From the NCBI GenBank assembly GCA_941918925.1, contig OW799234.1, positions 131,606,895 to 131,670,894 on the forward strand: 64,000 bases of DNA, given 5' to 3'. Shown here in pieces: positions 10,768-21,976 of the stretch. The notes under the pieces are model-generated. The model was given only the letters and a program-made list of their open reading frames with translations. It was not told the origin of the DNA and ran no database searches. This DNA comes from Phyto melanocephala. Its lineage: Eukaryota > Arthropoda > Insecta > Diptera > Rhinophoridae. Each line of letters starts with the position of its first letter. Position 1 is the stretch's first letter. A program made the position numbers and the translations under genes.

Positions 10768-10896
10768 GGGGGCAAATTACGGCATTCGAACGTAATCGAA
10801 ATTTGAAAATTCTTATTAGAATCTCTATACCTAAAGCACAGCGAATTCGCTCGTTCGAGTAAAATTTCAATCGTGATCAAAGGCCGTTATTTGGTC
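10768..10896 (+). mobile_element. MITE with CAAATTACGGCATTCGA end, copy 1
   Basis: It begins GGGGGCAAATTACGGCATTC and ends near AGGCCGTTATTTGG, with the inner arms able to pair (GTTCGAnTAAAATTTCAATC against AATCGAAATTTGAAAA). The central GAATCTCTATACCTAAAGCA is the same as in the copy at 46975-47105, which lies in the opposite orientation. About 129 bp, non-coding. Confidence 0.75.
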
Positions 10897-11144
10897 TCTG
10901 GTCTTAAATTGTGGATGTCAAAAGGAAAGCAAGAACAAAATGAGTTAAAAAACCCAATCAAAAATTCAAATTGAAATTTTTGACTTGAGACCTTTTCGCC
11001 TTGCATCAAAGAGTTATGACACAAGCTAAAATAATAAATTTACAAGAATTGATAAAGAGTTTGAAAGACTAATTTTCTTTCGAAATTTGTTTTATTTGCT
11101 CCATTTTATTTTTACTTAATTTTAAATCTATATACATATGTATG
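10897..11144. other. Intronic AT-rich DNA
   Basis: No motif or open frame of note between two MITEs. Confidence 0.4.
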
Positions 11145-11153
11145 TAATACAAT

Positions 11154-11361
11154 CAAGGCATATTAATTCATCAGGTAATTGCAGTTCGGAGAGAATTTGT
11201 TTGTTTTTATTTTTTATATATAAAGGTTGACATTTGAAATTAATGAGAGAAGAGAGAAAATTGTTTTTTATTTATAGACTTTGACAGCTGAAATTAAAAA
11301 TAAGTGAAGAAAAAATAATCAGCTGACGAAACAATACTACCTGATGAATAAATGTGCCTTG
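11154..11361. mobile_element. MITE with CAAGGCA ends and 9-bp duplication
   Basis: Ends CAAGGCATATTAATTCATCA and its complement (TGATGAATAAATGTGCCTTG) are imperfect inverted repeats of about 24 bases. The flanks carry an exact 9-bp direct repeat TAATACAAT at 11145-11153 and 11362-11370. The interior has TTTGACA and CAGCTGA motifs shared with the MITE at 1168. A 9-bp duplication is typical of Mutator-like elements, but no transposase is present to confirm it. Confidence 0.8.
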
Positions 11362-11409
11362 TAATACAATAATACATTTTCGGTCTTATACAAATTGATA
11401 GTTATACCC

Positions 11410-11590
11410 AGGGTACACTTATACAGGTGACGGTGCCAGCCCAGCTGACTATTTTTTTGTGTTATGGAGTATGTCAAACTACATATTAATAAAATTAATT
11501 CAACTCCGGAAATTGTCAAACTTCATACATAAAAAAAGAGAGCCGAAAATCGCTCTCCTTTACGCTATCACCTTATGTAATTACACCATG
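11410..11590. mobile_element. MITE with 9-bp duplication GTTATACCC
   Basis: The left end AGGGTACACTTATACAGGTG matches the right end's complement (CATGGTGTAATTACATAAGG) imperfectly. GTTATACCC occurs on both sides (11401-11409 and 11591-11599). The interior contains GGTGCCAGCCCAGCTGACT followed by TGTTATGGAGTATGTCAAAC; the same blocks appear inverted at 35778-35830, and the right end recurs inverted near 25034. Confidence 0.75.
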
Positions 11591-11599
11591 GTTATACCC

Positions 11600-12571
11600 T
11601 TAATATTTTGTATAAATATGACCGAAAAAATAAAAAATTGAATTTTGAAATTTATGCCCCTATTGCGCTTCATAACTATTGCAACAGTTTGGTTGTCGAT
11701 GATACATTTGCATTTCTATTCTCAACTTTTTCTTTTATTTTCTATAATTTTCATTAAATTTTAATGTAAAATGTATTACCAACCTAAACGGTAATGCCAT
11801 ACAAATTTTAACTAAAAACGGTTTTGTTTCACAATAACAAAAGGATTTGTTTAAGCGAAAGTTCTATTGACGCTTATGCCACCAAACTGGTTTGAGTTGA
11901 CAGCGATAAAAAAGGTATTATTTTAAAAACAATTAGTTTTTAAATATACAAACATTCATTTAATTTTACATTAACTTTTCCTAAATTTTTTCTTAAAAAA
12001 ATTTATAATTAAATCTCTTAACAAATAAATAAATTAAAACAAATAAAAATATTAACAAATATTTTAAAAGTTTTCGGTTTTAGTTGTTTAAAATTGTAAA
12101 ATTGCAGTTTTCTTTTTTTTTCAATTTCAATTTATTCAAAACAGTAATATCAAGCCCTAAGTGGCAAAATAACAATATTACAAGATAACAAGCCTGAGTA
12201 AAACTATTTGAAAAAGAGAAAGAAAAAATATGAAATAATTTCGTACTACCCAGTGCGTATATATTGAGGCATATATGTACAACTTGTCGGCGAATTAAGT
12301 AGCCAGAAAAAGTCATTTAGACTGTCTGCTGCGTTCCTTAATTGCTCTTATCAACAAGAGAAGACTTATGCATTATTTTATAATAATTATTTATATTTTA
12401 TTCATTCTTTCTTTATTTTACGAAACTAGATTTTTTCCATTACAAAATCTTATGCCAATATTAAGTTTCGAATTAAGGTGAATTGTAATTTATAATGTAT
12501 AATTTTCTTTATAAAATTTGTTATCTTATCGTTTTGTTTTTAATAATTTTTTGTTTGTTTTTCTATTACAG
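11600..12571. other. Distal part of the large intron
   Basis: AT-rich with no recognised element. It ends in a pyrimidine-rich TTGTTTGTTTTTCTATTACAG acceptor at 12571. A 78-codon minus-strand open frame (12080-12316) has no motif and is taken as chance. Confidence 0.5.
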
Positions 12572-12613
12572 CCAAACAACAGGAATAATAATGTTGGAAA
12601 AGGATTTAATATC
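12572..12613 (+). CDS. Microexon 3, 14 codons
   Basis: Bounded by an ACAG acceptor and a perfect GTAAGT donor (12614). It reads PNNRNNNVGKGFNI in phase 0, matching exon 2's phase, and its Asn richness fits the rest of the protein. At 42 nt it is a microexon and could be alternatively included. It is followed by an 81-bp intron. Confidence 0.8.
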
Positions 12614-12694
12614 GTAAGTATTATTGTTTTATTAATAAAAAGTAATAATTCATTGTGACTAATTTTGTTTCTTTTTTTCTTCTATTTATTTTAG

Positions 12695-12721
12695 TGTGAT
12701 AGCGGCAATGACGAAAATAAG
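12695..12721 (+). CDS. Microexon 4, 9 codons
   Basis: Bounded by a strong polypyrimidine tract and TTTTAG acceptor (to 12694) and a GTAAGT donor (12722). In phase 0 it reads CDSGNDENK. Its 27-nt length keeps the frame whether or not it is spliced in, as with the preceding microexon. The next exon was not found within the remaining window. Confidence 0.75.
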
Positions 12722-15700
12722 GTAAGTGTTTTATTTTTTGCTATACTGAGTGTTCTAAACAAACGTAAGATCAAAAGTTATTTAGATTGAATTGTTTTTA
12801 GTTTTAATACTAAGACTCCATATGTAGAGTTTTAAATGTTCCGCCAACTTTTAATGTTTTAAGGTAAAATTGATGAATGGTCTGCTTTTTCTTATTGTAA
12901 TAAATGAAAAATAAAGCTTAAACTTTAATTGGGTGCCTTTAATAAGGATAATCATTTTAATAGCATAAATATTTATATTTTTACGCTCTCAAAAAATAAA
13001 CCTCAAAAACTAAATATATTTTATTTTTATTATAAAGCTACAGTGAGGTCAATAAAACATTTAGAAATGCAAATAATTAATTTAGATAAATATAATTTTT
13101 ATTGATATTGAACTTTTAATTCATTTTTAAAGAATTAATTAATTGTATTTAATTTTACATTCAACAACTCATCCTTTTTATTCTGACTTCTTAAAATGTG
13201 TTTTTTTATTCTTTCAATCTTATTCGTTTTACTAATATAAACAGAGTTATGAGAATTCTCAAATAGTATTACAACAATTAAGATCTGATTAATTAAATAA
13301 AGAAACTTCTAATATCAAAGTTTTAAGGAAAAGTTGTTCATAAAAAAAACCTCGTATCAACTTGGAAGTTTTAACAGATTTTAAAACAATCACTGAAATG
13401 TGTCTTTTAAACAAAACACGCTCAGAGGTTGTGCAGCCAATTTCTTCTTATTATTAAAAAATTTAATGTTCTGCAATTTTCATTACAGAGTAAGTTCTCT
13501 TGTCAATGAATTAAACATTTTGAAGTCAAAATTTCTATGTAAATGATAAGTGGGATATTTAAAAAGAAAAATTGTGAATTTAAATTTTTTTTTTTTGAAT
13601 AATTGACACTTTTTATTATGAGTTTTATTAGTCTTTTGGGACCAGACCGGACAACTTTAGGCCATAATCGTACATATACACATTTAGTAAAGAAGTACCT
13701 TGATCCTTATATTAAGTGTAGATCAGAGATCTGCAACGAATGCTAATGAAGTAAGTGAACTTAAATCATTATTTATTTTTTCGTTGATTTATAGTCATTC
13801 AAACTTATTGAAAAGCCTTCAGTACTTATACGCACTTTTAAATGAAATGTACTTACAGTATTCATATTCATCAACATGTATGACTTCTTAGTTGATTGCT
13901 ATTGTCGTTCATGCAAAATAAAAAGACGACCAAAAGCACGTGTGACTCGCGTAGTCATTATGAAGTTGTGTGTTTTAACTAGGCTTGCCAGATAACAATT
14001 TTGCATGGCATTCATCATAATAATTGTGGATTGTTAAAAAAAAGACAATTTAGATTTAACAAAATAATACAAAAACAACAAGCAAAAATAAAGTGCTTGC
14101 TTTGATGTCTGTTTAAGAGATTTTGTTTTTGCGTATTATCTTTAAAATTTAAGTGAGCACCTAAGAACGCAGTTTTTTTATATGCTGCAAAAAATTTAAA
14201 TTAAAAAATTATATATTAATAAGAAAAAATGCTAAACACTATTTTAAATTAATTATTTTATTAATTTTTAATAACAAAACATAAAATGCAATATGTATAT
14301 TCGTTCACGTTGCATTCGATAAATAACAAAAAAAATAATATAAAATAAAGGATACAAGAAATTCAAGTTTAATTAACAAAAACAACAAAAAAATAAACTA
14401 AAACTAACAGGTAAATTTTTTTGATTGGATAATTAAGAATCAGTTAAATAAAGTTCAAAGGAAAAAATCAGTCATTTTTTTGGTAAGTTTTTTGTTTTGC
14501 CATCTTTAAAAGAGCTTTTTCTTTAGGGTTTCTCAGCACTCTAATGTCACTTTGGCCTACCATCTCGTTTTCAGCCCATCTACGTAGCAATGTCAAAGAG
14601 CAACTAACAGGTCAACGCATACATAAATGAAAAAAAAACTTTTAATCGTATGTAAACAAACAAGTAACATGTAATTCGGTGATTTCCCAATTTAAAAACA
14701 GATTAAAAAACAATAAATAAAAAGTATTCACGTTTTAGAGCTTTCAGATTTTGTTCACGTTTTAGAGTACTCTGTGGAAAAATAAATTTGTTCACGTTTC
14801 TGAGACGTTCACACAAATTGTGTATTACACATTGGGCCAATTCAAAGTGGTTGCATATCAGTCGTATTTGTACTATTTCATATTATTTTATGCATGCTTA
14901 AAATTTTTGTTAGTAATTTCCATACAAAAAAAATAATATGACTTTACACATTTGTTTTCTATGTATAAGAAATTGTTTATGTTATACTTTTAACCATACT
15001 GTCTCTCAGAGCGAATTTCTTCGCTTCTCACCTCTCAGAGAGAATATTTTCTATTTTCTTCTTTCCTGTATACATACAATTTTTAACAGCGTCATCTCTG
15101 TCTTCTGTCTTGTATTAAATACATAATTAGTTAACAAAAGGTGTTCAAAGTCACTAGTCATATTAATATGAATTATATGACATAGTACAATATGAGAGTT
15201 TACTTTGAATTGGCCCATTGTAACATTGCAAATTTTCTGGCGGCCAAAAAATGTCTTGCACTCTTCGACCTGGCAACATTGTTTTTTCTTCATACAAATG
15301 AGAGCTGCTAATGTTTTTGTTGTTGATTCAACTTGCTTCATTCTATGAAGATAAGTAGTTTCTTAAAAATATGAATCAACGAGAGTAGTCTTGCAAATCA
15401 TATAAATATGGGACGCTATAAATATAAGTACGACGTAGTACTCATGATCATTGTGAGTTGTACATAAATCAATGTTGTTGTGGGTATGCGTACGTCAGCT
15501 CAGTTAAATTTAAATGATTTATACGCACTTATACTCAAGTTCTGTGACTCACTAAGAATGTCGAAAAAACTACTCAAAGCCGATCACTGGTGTAGATCTC
15601 GGCCTATCCGCGACTGCTTATTTAATTCGGAGCTACCCATTATATATACGGGGTGTTTCGATTACGTAAATGTTCCCTGTAGCACTCGGCTATGCTTCCC

Positions 15701-17068
15701 CGAGAGCCGGAAAAAACATCTACTTTTATTGTAGCCTTAATGTCAAAAATTGCTACAATTTAAAAAACGATGCAAAATATTTTATAAAAAAAAAAATCAT
15801 AAATCATTTAAATACATTTCAAACTTTCCCCATTTTTTACTGGCCAGTCATCAAAATAAAACTTTAAAAATGCAATCCAAATCTATTGAGAAATCATCAG
15901 TCTTATTAGTCCCCCTTTTACATTTTATGATTGCTAAAAGTCACACTATAAATAAAAAAAAAATAAATAAAAAATCCGACACCATAGCACAACTATGATG
16001 AATGGCTATAGAGATTACAATGAAATAATAAAAAAGCGGCAATTAAAGAAAACCTGTTTAGTTGCTGTGCTATAATAAACTCTTTGAAACTATTAATTTT
16101 TCAAAATTTATTGAACAAATTACCTGATAATAGTCATTAAAATGCGCGGTTTTTTTTTATTAGTATTACTTTTTTATTACCATGATTAAATATTATTAGC
16201 TTTGCCGTGCTGTTGTTATTGTTATTGTTGTGTTAGTTGCCTTGTCTATCTACAGCTATTATTAGATATTTAATAAATACCTAACGGACGGCGGAGTCGG
16301 AGTTGTCAAGACAAACGTTAATAAGTTATTACAAAATTAATTTTATCATTATCACTACACTTCTATCGAACAGTAGGTGGCATTTAAATTAACATAAAAT
16401 ACCCTCTAGCGATAAAATAGCTTTTATATTTATTTATACGTTCATTTCACTATTATTATTATAATTTTTTTTCAATACTATTACTGCACTGAATAAATTA
16501 TTAATAAACTGGCTAGAGCAGTATGGGCGAGCGAGAAAAAATATCTTTGTATTACAGATAATAAAAGGAATTTAATCGCTGATTATTGCATAGAATCTTA
16601 CACTTAGTATATGTTTAATTTTATTTTAAATTAATTACTATAGGATTTAAGTGCAGTGGGTTTCAAAACCTTTATAAGCTATTTACATTGTACAAATAAT
16701 GTTGTAGTTATTATTATTATTAGTTTGTTTTTTTTATTTTGATTAAGAGTGTAATAACATTTAATAACACTTAATTGGTGTCCCATACCAATTAATTAGT
16801 TTATAAACAATTAATTCTTTTATCAGATTGAACGTCAAAATACCATTCATTAATTAATGTTGGAAAAATAATTTGATTTGTTGGTTGCTTTTTTGCTTAG
16901 CATTACATGTTTATTTAACAACAACCTAGCCACTAGGTAATTAAGTATCTATTTACACTTCTGATCCCTCTCTTTATCACTCTTGCTTTGTGAAATTAAC
17001 TCTTTTATGGTGAATGGTGTTGTTCCGACTTAATTTTCGTTGTTAAAAAGTAATTTAAAAGTTTTATT
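12722..17068. other. Long AT-rich intron-like region
   Basis: Begins at the donor of microexon 4. It holds short AT-rich repeats (for example TTATT/TAATA runs at 16130-16740) and no convincing exon. A 29-base segment at about 13725-13753 lies between a weak TAG and a GTAAGT but has a poor acceptor. A minus-strand coding-like stretch at 14471-14596 is described among the findings. The open frames at 15480-15998 lack recognisable domains. Confidence 0.5.
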
Positions 17069-17274
17069 TAAGGGGTGTCTCGAAATGCTTTTTTACATTT
17101 TAAAATGTCTCCCAAATCTAGTTTTTTTCAAACAAAAAATACATTTTATTGGCGTTATGGAGAAAAATTTCTAAACTTTATTATGCAAAAAACCAAAGTT
17201 ACAAATTTTATTTTCTTTTGCAAAATTTTGCACTTTTTTCTTAACGCATTTGCATTAAACGTTGGACACACGTT

Positions 17275-19004
17275 TTACCGAAGTGTTTGATAGCTTTTTT
17301 TCCAAATAAATGGAAATTTTTTTACATTTGCAGAAGCTTTGAACTTTGTTCTTAGGTACTGCTTAATTATAGCCCAATAGCGTTCAATAGACCTTATCTC
17401 TGGACAATTTGGTGGATTCATGTTTTTCGGTATAAAATTTATTTTGTTGGCCTCATACCACTCAAGGACGTCTTTGCTGTAGTGGTAGCTTGCCAAGTCG
17501 GGCCAAAACAGTGGAGGTATATTGTGGCTTCTGTATAATGGCAATACAGCTTTTTCAGGCACTCATTAATATAAAATTGGCTGTTCATTGTACGATTCAC
17601 AATGATTGCCTCTGAAGTTTTCCCACATGTACATATTGCTTGCCATATCATATATTTTTTGGCGAATTTTGAAATCTTTTTATACTTAAATTTATCGGAA
17701 ACATTAGCTCTTTTATTAGAAACATAAAAACTCTGACCAGGAAGCTCTGAATAGTCAGCCTTACAATAGGTTTCATCGTCCATTAAAATACATCCATTAA
17801 AATTATTTAATTTGTGACGTAGCAACTGTCTTGCTCTTCTTCTTGCCGTTTTTGTTCCTTTTTCGTTTCGGTTTAGAGCTTTCTTGACTTTGAATGTTCT
17901 TAAATTTTCTTTTTTCTTTATTCGTTCTACAAGCGACTTCGAAATATTTATTTTTCGTGCGATATCGCGAATGGAAATGTTTGGATTTTGCTTCCAAAGT
18001 GCCTTCACTTTTGTAACGATTTGAGGATTCCTGAAACCACGAGGCCCTCCACCTTTCTTGTGCTTAATAGACAAGTCTTTTTATACCCTTCACACAGTGA
18101 AAAAGGGTATATATAGGTTTGTCATTCCGTGTGAAATTTCTAAAATATTCATTTCCGACCCCATAAAGTATATATTTTCTGAAAGCTTATGAATAGGGGA
18201 GTCGATTAAGCTCTGTCAGTATGTCCGTCTATCCGTGTGTATGTTGAAATCAACTTTTTGAAGCCCCCCGACATCGCTTGGACCCGGGTGAGGTATTAAA
18301 ATATCAGAAATATTCGGGAGTAGATCGGTATTGAAAATCAGAAACATCGGTACATAAACAACTGAGATATGAGTAAAAACCCACGACCACCTCGATTTTT
18401 TTTCACAAAAACAACATTACAACAACAACATACATACATACAAACGTGTATACTGGTTAGAGAAAACGTGACATAAAATCCCAGCTGAGCCAAAAAAAAA
18501 ATTTTTTTTATTTTGTATTATTTTTTATTTAATATATTATTTATATTTTTATTATTTTTTTTTTGTTTTATATTTATTATATATATTTTAATTATTTAAA
18601 AAAAAATTTTTTTTTTTTTAAATTTTTTTTTTTTTAATTTTTTTTTTTTTTAATTTTTTTAAAAATTTTTTTTTTATATTTTCTGTTAACATACATACGT
18701 AAAATTATAACTTTTAAAATGGGTTGTTTTTATATATGTATGTTTTTTATATGTACGTACGTATTTTATATGGGATGAATGGTGATACAAACTACTGTTA
18801 TTGCATGACTACACGTTGTGAAGGGTATAAAAGATTCGGCACGGCCGAATATAGCGCTCTTACTTGTTTGAATTTAAAAATAACGTTACGGGCAGTCTGT
18901 CTGGACACTTTTGCCCGTCGCGCAACTTCAGCGTAAGAAAGTTGTTTATTTTCATTATAAATATCCACAATTTTTTTTCTCACTTTTTCTCTATTTGACG
19001 ACAT
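17275..19004 (-). pseudogene. ITmDD37E transposase, broken
   Basis: The N-terminus (18870-19004) reads MSSNREKVRKKIVDIYNENK with the helix-turn-helix block EVARRAKVSRQTARNVIFK. It is cut by the dispersed repeat, then resumes at 18074 with LSIKHKKGGGPRGF, KSLVERIKKKENLR, MDDETYCKADYSELPG and WQAICTCG. A one-base loss in an A run near 17545 shifts into the frame with FWPDLASYHYS and PEIRSIERYW, where the second Asp and the Glu are separated by 37 residues. A further one-base slip near 17300 appears to alter the C-terminus. With an insertion plus two frameshifts it cannot give an active enzyme, though the catalytic residues are all still legible. Confidence 0.9.
18079..18868 (+). repeat. TATACCC dispersed repeat, full-length, within ITm element
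   Basis: It starts TTTATACCCTTCACACAGTG and ends with GTGAAGGGTATAAAAGATTC, the hairpin TTCGGCACGGCCGAA and AGCGCTCTTA. Between are the family blocks GTCATTCCGTGTGAAATTTC and TTTTCTGAAAGCTTATGAAT, CATA repeats, then a 170-bp T/A-rich core. Its ends are fixed by the interrupted transposase frame: host codons resume directly on each side, with CTT apparently repeated (about 3 bp). No protein is encoded. Confidence 0.85.
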
Positions 19005-19142
19005 TTTAAATACGGATTAAATAACTTGAATAAACTTATTACTTATAACTATCACAGAGTGGAACAAAAAAATTAATTAAATAATAATTGTTTGCGTAGT
19101 GTCCTGTAAAAAATGTAAAAAAGCATTTCGAGACACCCCTTA

Positions 19143-20430
19143 TTAGAATCGAATAAATATTGTATTAAATTAAATAAAATAAACTGAAACATAAAAATAG
19201 GAGGTTAAATTCTAATGGCCGATGTTAATTTTGAATAAAACACAAATTATTTAGGAAATTGTTGTCATTTCTTTTTATTATGATAATATTGGTATGGTTC
19301 AATTATGTATGGAATAAAATATCGGCCAAATGGCCGCCGCGAACTCGGTGACACACCTCCGTCCGATGGCACGATGATGAGTCGGGGTTGACTGCTCTTT
19401 TGCCACACTATCACGGAAAACTGCAATGTTTTCCATTCAACGAACTAAGAAGGCATTCACAGATGTTTTCTCATTTCATACAGACCTGTTTTGCTGAAAT
19501 TTAAATATTTTACACAATTCTTCCGATTGTGGACGAATTTGAAAGATTATGTTGACCAAAATAATTAGGAAGTGTACGAACGCCCATTTTCATAATGAAA
19601 AAAAAAAAAAAACGGAGAGAGAGAGAGAGCAAGAGTGTGTTAAGAATTTAAGTTTCAAATTTTAAAAGAAAGATGTTTTTTATTGGTGTTTAAATTTATT
19701 TTTATTTATTGGATTTATTTCCAAATTGAGGACTGTTTTTCCTGATCCAGCGATTTTTAGGAATAACATACAACTTTGTGAGAACCAGCAAATCGGTCCG
19801 GGTTCAGTTAGTCTATAATTACTTATGTAAATAATATGTAAATAATATGTGTGTTTTTTTTTTCAAGATATTAAAAACATATTTTATTGTATTCAGATTT
19901 AGATGCAAATTTTTCTGTATTTTTATTTTTATGAATAACCGGCGTCTTCATTAGACATTAAATGCCGCTTGTTGGCAATCGTGTAGCTAATTAAAACTTA
20001 TGAACATTAGCAGTCAACATTTAACATGGTTTTAAGGTTAACGTTAAAGATTTTTTGTCACATGTGAACAGGGGTAATACAATGATGCTGTATCAAGAAT
20101 ATTGCAGACCCAAGTAAAACTTGGTAGTTAAGAAAACGTTAAGATGTGATATATTTACATTAAAATGAGAAATTTTCAAAAATGCCGAAGACTTCGAATC
20201 AGAATATTTTTTTTACTCAGGAAATATACATTCGAAATTTTATGGCTCTACGTTAATGCGTTTATACACAATTACATTTTATTCGATGTTGGAAGGACAT
20301 GTTTTTCTTTGACCTACTCTTGCAATACCAGCTATAACTCTCTTCCTAATATTTCGATTTAGCCCTTTTTCAATAACAAAAAAACCTTGCGTATAAGAAA
20401 TATTCTGGCAAAATTTGAGCTACTTACTTT
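19143..20430. other. AT-rich non-coding DNA
   Basis: No element or gene recognised. A short moderately GC stretch at 19320-19400 (ATGGCCGCCGCGAACTCGGT) is unannotated, and a (GA)n run lies at 19614-19632. Confidence 0.45.
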
Positions 20431-20618
20431 TTCGGTCCGACCTCTACGTGCTTTCAACAAACGAACAGATGGACGGACATAGCTAGATAGTCATAAAATT
20501 AAACCCCGATTCAGACAATATATAGTTTATAGGGTCTAAAATTTATATTTCAATGTGTTGCAAATGGAATAACAAAATAAATATACCCCTACCATTTTTT
20601 GGTGGCGGGTATAAAAAA
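20431..20618 (+). repeat. Fragment of a fly dispersed repeat
   Basis: It contains CAGATGGACGGACATAGCTAGA, TTTATAGGGTCTAAAATTTA, GTGTTGCAAATGGAATAACA and TATACCCCTACC, ending TTTTGGTGGCGGGTATAAAAAA. This succession is familiar from repetitive DNA of many Diptera, where such tracts end in a GGGTATAAAA tail. The last 17 bases recur inverted at 20804-20820 beside the transposase fragment. Confidence 0.6.
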
Positions 20619-20823
20619 CACTTTTGAATAGTTCGAGCACCGGTTTAGACCATTCTTATTTTGCATCAACGTTTTCTATCTCTATTTTCCGTTAAAAAAC
20701 TGTCAAACATAATATGAAAAAAAAAATGATCAATAAATCCTTTCTAAAATAAAACCGTATATACATAGTTACATTATGGATATTAATATTCCAAATTTGT
20801 TTATCATACCCGCCACCAAAAAC

Positions 20824-20997
20824 GTGTATGCGGATAAACCAGCAACGTTTGATCATACAGAAGTCAACATTCGACGCACTATTAACGAAATAAGACCGGG
20901 TATGCTTAAAAAAGTGTTGCACAATTGGACCGCCAGGGTGTCGTTCATAAGGCGCAGTCGCGGAGGACAAATGCTAGAAATTATTTTTAAATATTAA
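20824..20997 (+). pseudogene. Mariner-like transposase C-terminal fragment
   Basis: An uninterrupted frame of about 57 codons reads VYADKPATFDHTEVNIRRTI, then NEIRPGMLKKVLHNW and SRGGQMLEIIFKY before a stop. This is the conserved C-terminal tail of a widespread insect DDE transposase family related to mariner. The catalytic core is absent. Because the frame is clean, the truncation may be fairly recent. The same family is represented by fossils at 23.5-24.2 kb and 59.2-59.5 kb. Confidence 0.75.
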
Positions 20998-21974
20998 ACG
21001 CTATAAAATTTCGTGAGCTTATAAAGCCAAAATTGTTTTCATTCCATTGGGTTTGTTTGTTGTGTTTTATTACAATAAAATGTTTTTGTATAAAAAATTT
21101 TTAAATTCATGTATTTTCTCAAAAATAAAATTCGTGAAGTGAATACCTTTACTATTACTCGTGTGAACAAACGTGTTCACAACAGTGTCTATCGTTCATT
21201 ACAAAAACAAATTATAATCATTTATATCTGAACATTATTTTCTTATTTTCTTCAATTATTAAGTGATTAAATATAAATTATCTGACCCCCTCTTTGAAAA
21301 ATATAAAACAAAAATAGAAAAGTTGGCATTGTAAGGGTTAATTAATGAAATATTTTATTACAAGTGAATTTTTTCTCATTCAGAAAAACACGCTACTTTA
21401 CTTACTCACTCACTTGAAACGTTTTTTTTTGTGTTGTCACCTTTTATTGTTTATTTGTTGTTACTGTCAATTTTTTTTTTTATATTTTAATTTTTAGCTA
21501 AAATTCAATTTGTTCCATGACTATATGAGTATGTTGGTGTTTGTTTGCCATAACAATAACAACAAAAGAAATAACAGCAAGAAAATAATAAAAATAAAAA
21601 AAAGGTTAATTCGCGCACATTAAGTGCAAATTAGTAAATTACACGTTCGTCGTTCACATGCAAATTAAACGATAAATTAGCAGACAAAAGAGTTAAGCTT
21701 TACATGGCATTTAATTTTTTTATTTTTATTGTTTTTGTTATATTTTGTTGTATTTTACACTTTAGTTACTTAAAAAGATTTGTTATTATTAGCTTTATTG
21801 TTGTTTCTGTTGTTGGTTAGTTGAAACGGATTTGTGTTGTCATTTACACTACTTTGTATAATCGTAAGGTTTGAAGAGAAGGATTATGAGTTGAAAATAA
21901 GTTTCAAAACGAAGAAGAAGAAGAAAATAAATATTTATTTTGTTTCAGTACAAATATATACATACATACATACC
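20998..21974. other. AT-rich non-coding DNA
   Basis: Long T and A runs and CATA repeats at about 21957-21974. No supported gene or element. Confidence 0.5.
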
Positions 21975-21976
21975 TA

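Larger units (their letters stand above)
17071..19140 (-). mobile_element. ITmDD37E element of a second lineage, interrupted
   Basis: Both ends carry a perfect 31-base inverted repeat beginning AGGGGTGTCTCGAAATGCTT. TA lies directly outside on both sides (17069-17070 and 19141-19142). The coding part is split by a dispersed-repeat insertion at about 18079-18868; without it the element would be about 1.28 kb, the usual Tc1/mariner size. The termini and protein differ clearly from the 4.3- and 31.3-kb elements. Confidence 0.92.

Noticed and set aside
13725..13753. Short segment before a GTAAGT that reads IRDLQRMLM in phase 0
   Set aside because: The acceptor lacks a polypyrimidine tract and the 29-nt length changes phase; not supportable without transcripts.
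15580..15720. Locally GC-richer segment with a short open frame (SRPIRDCLFNSELPIIYTG)
   Set aside because: No family recognised and the frame ends in AT-rich DNA; could be an old repeat but no second copy is in the window.
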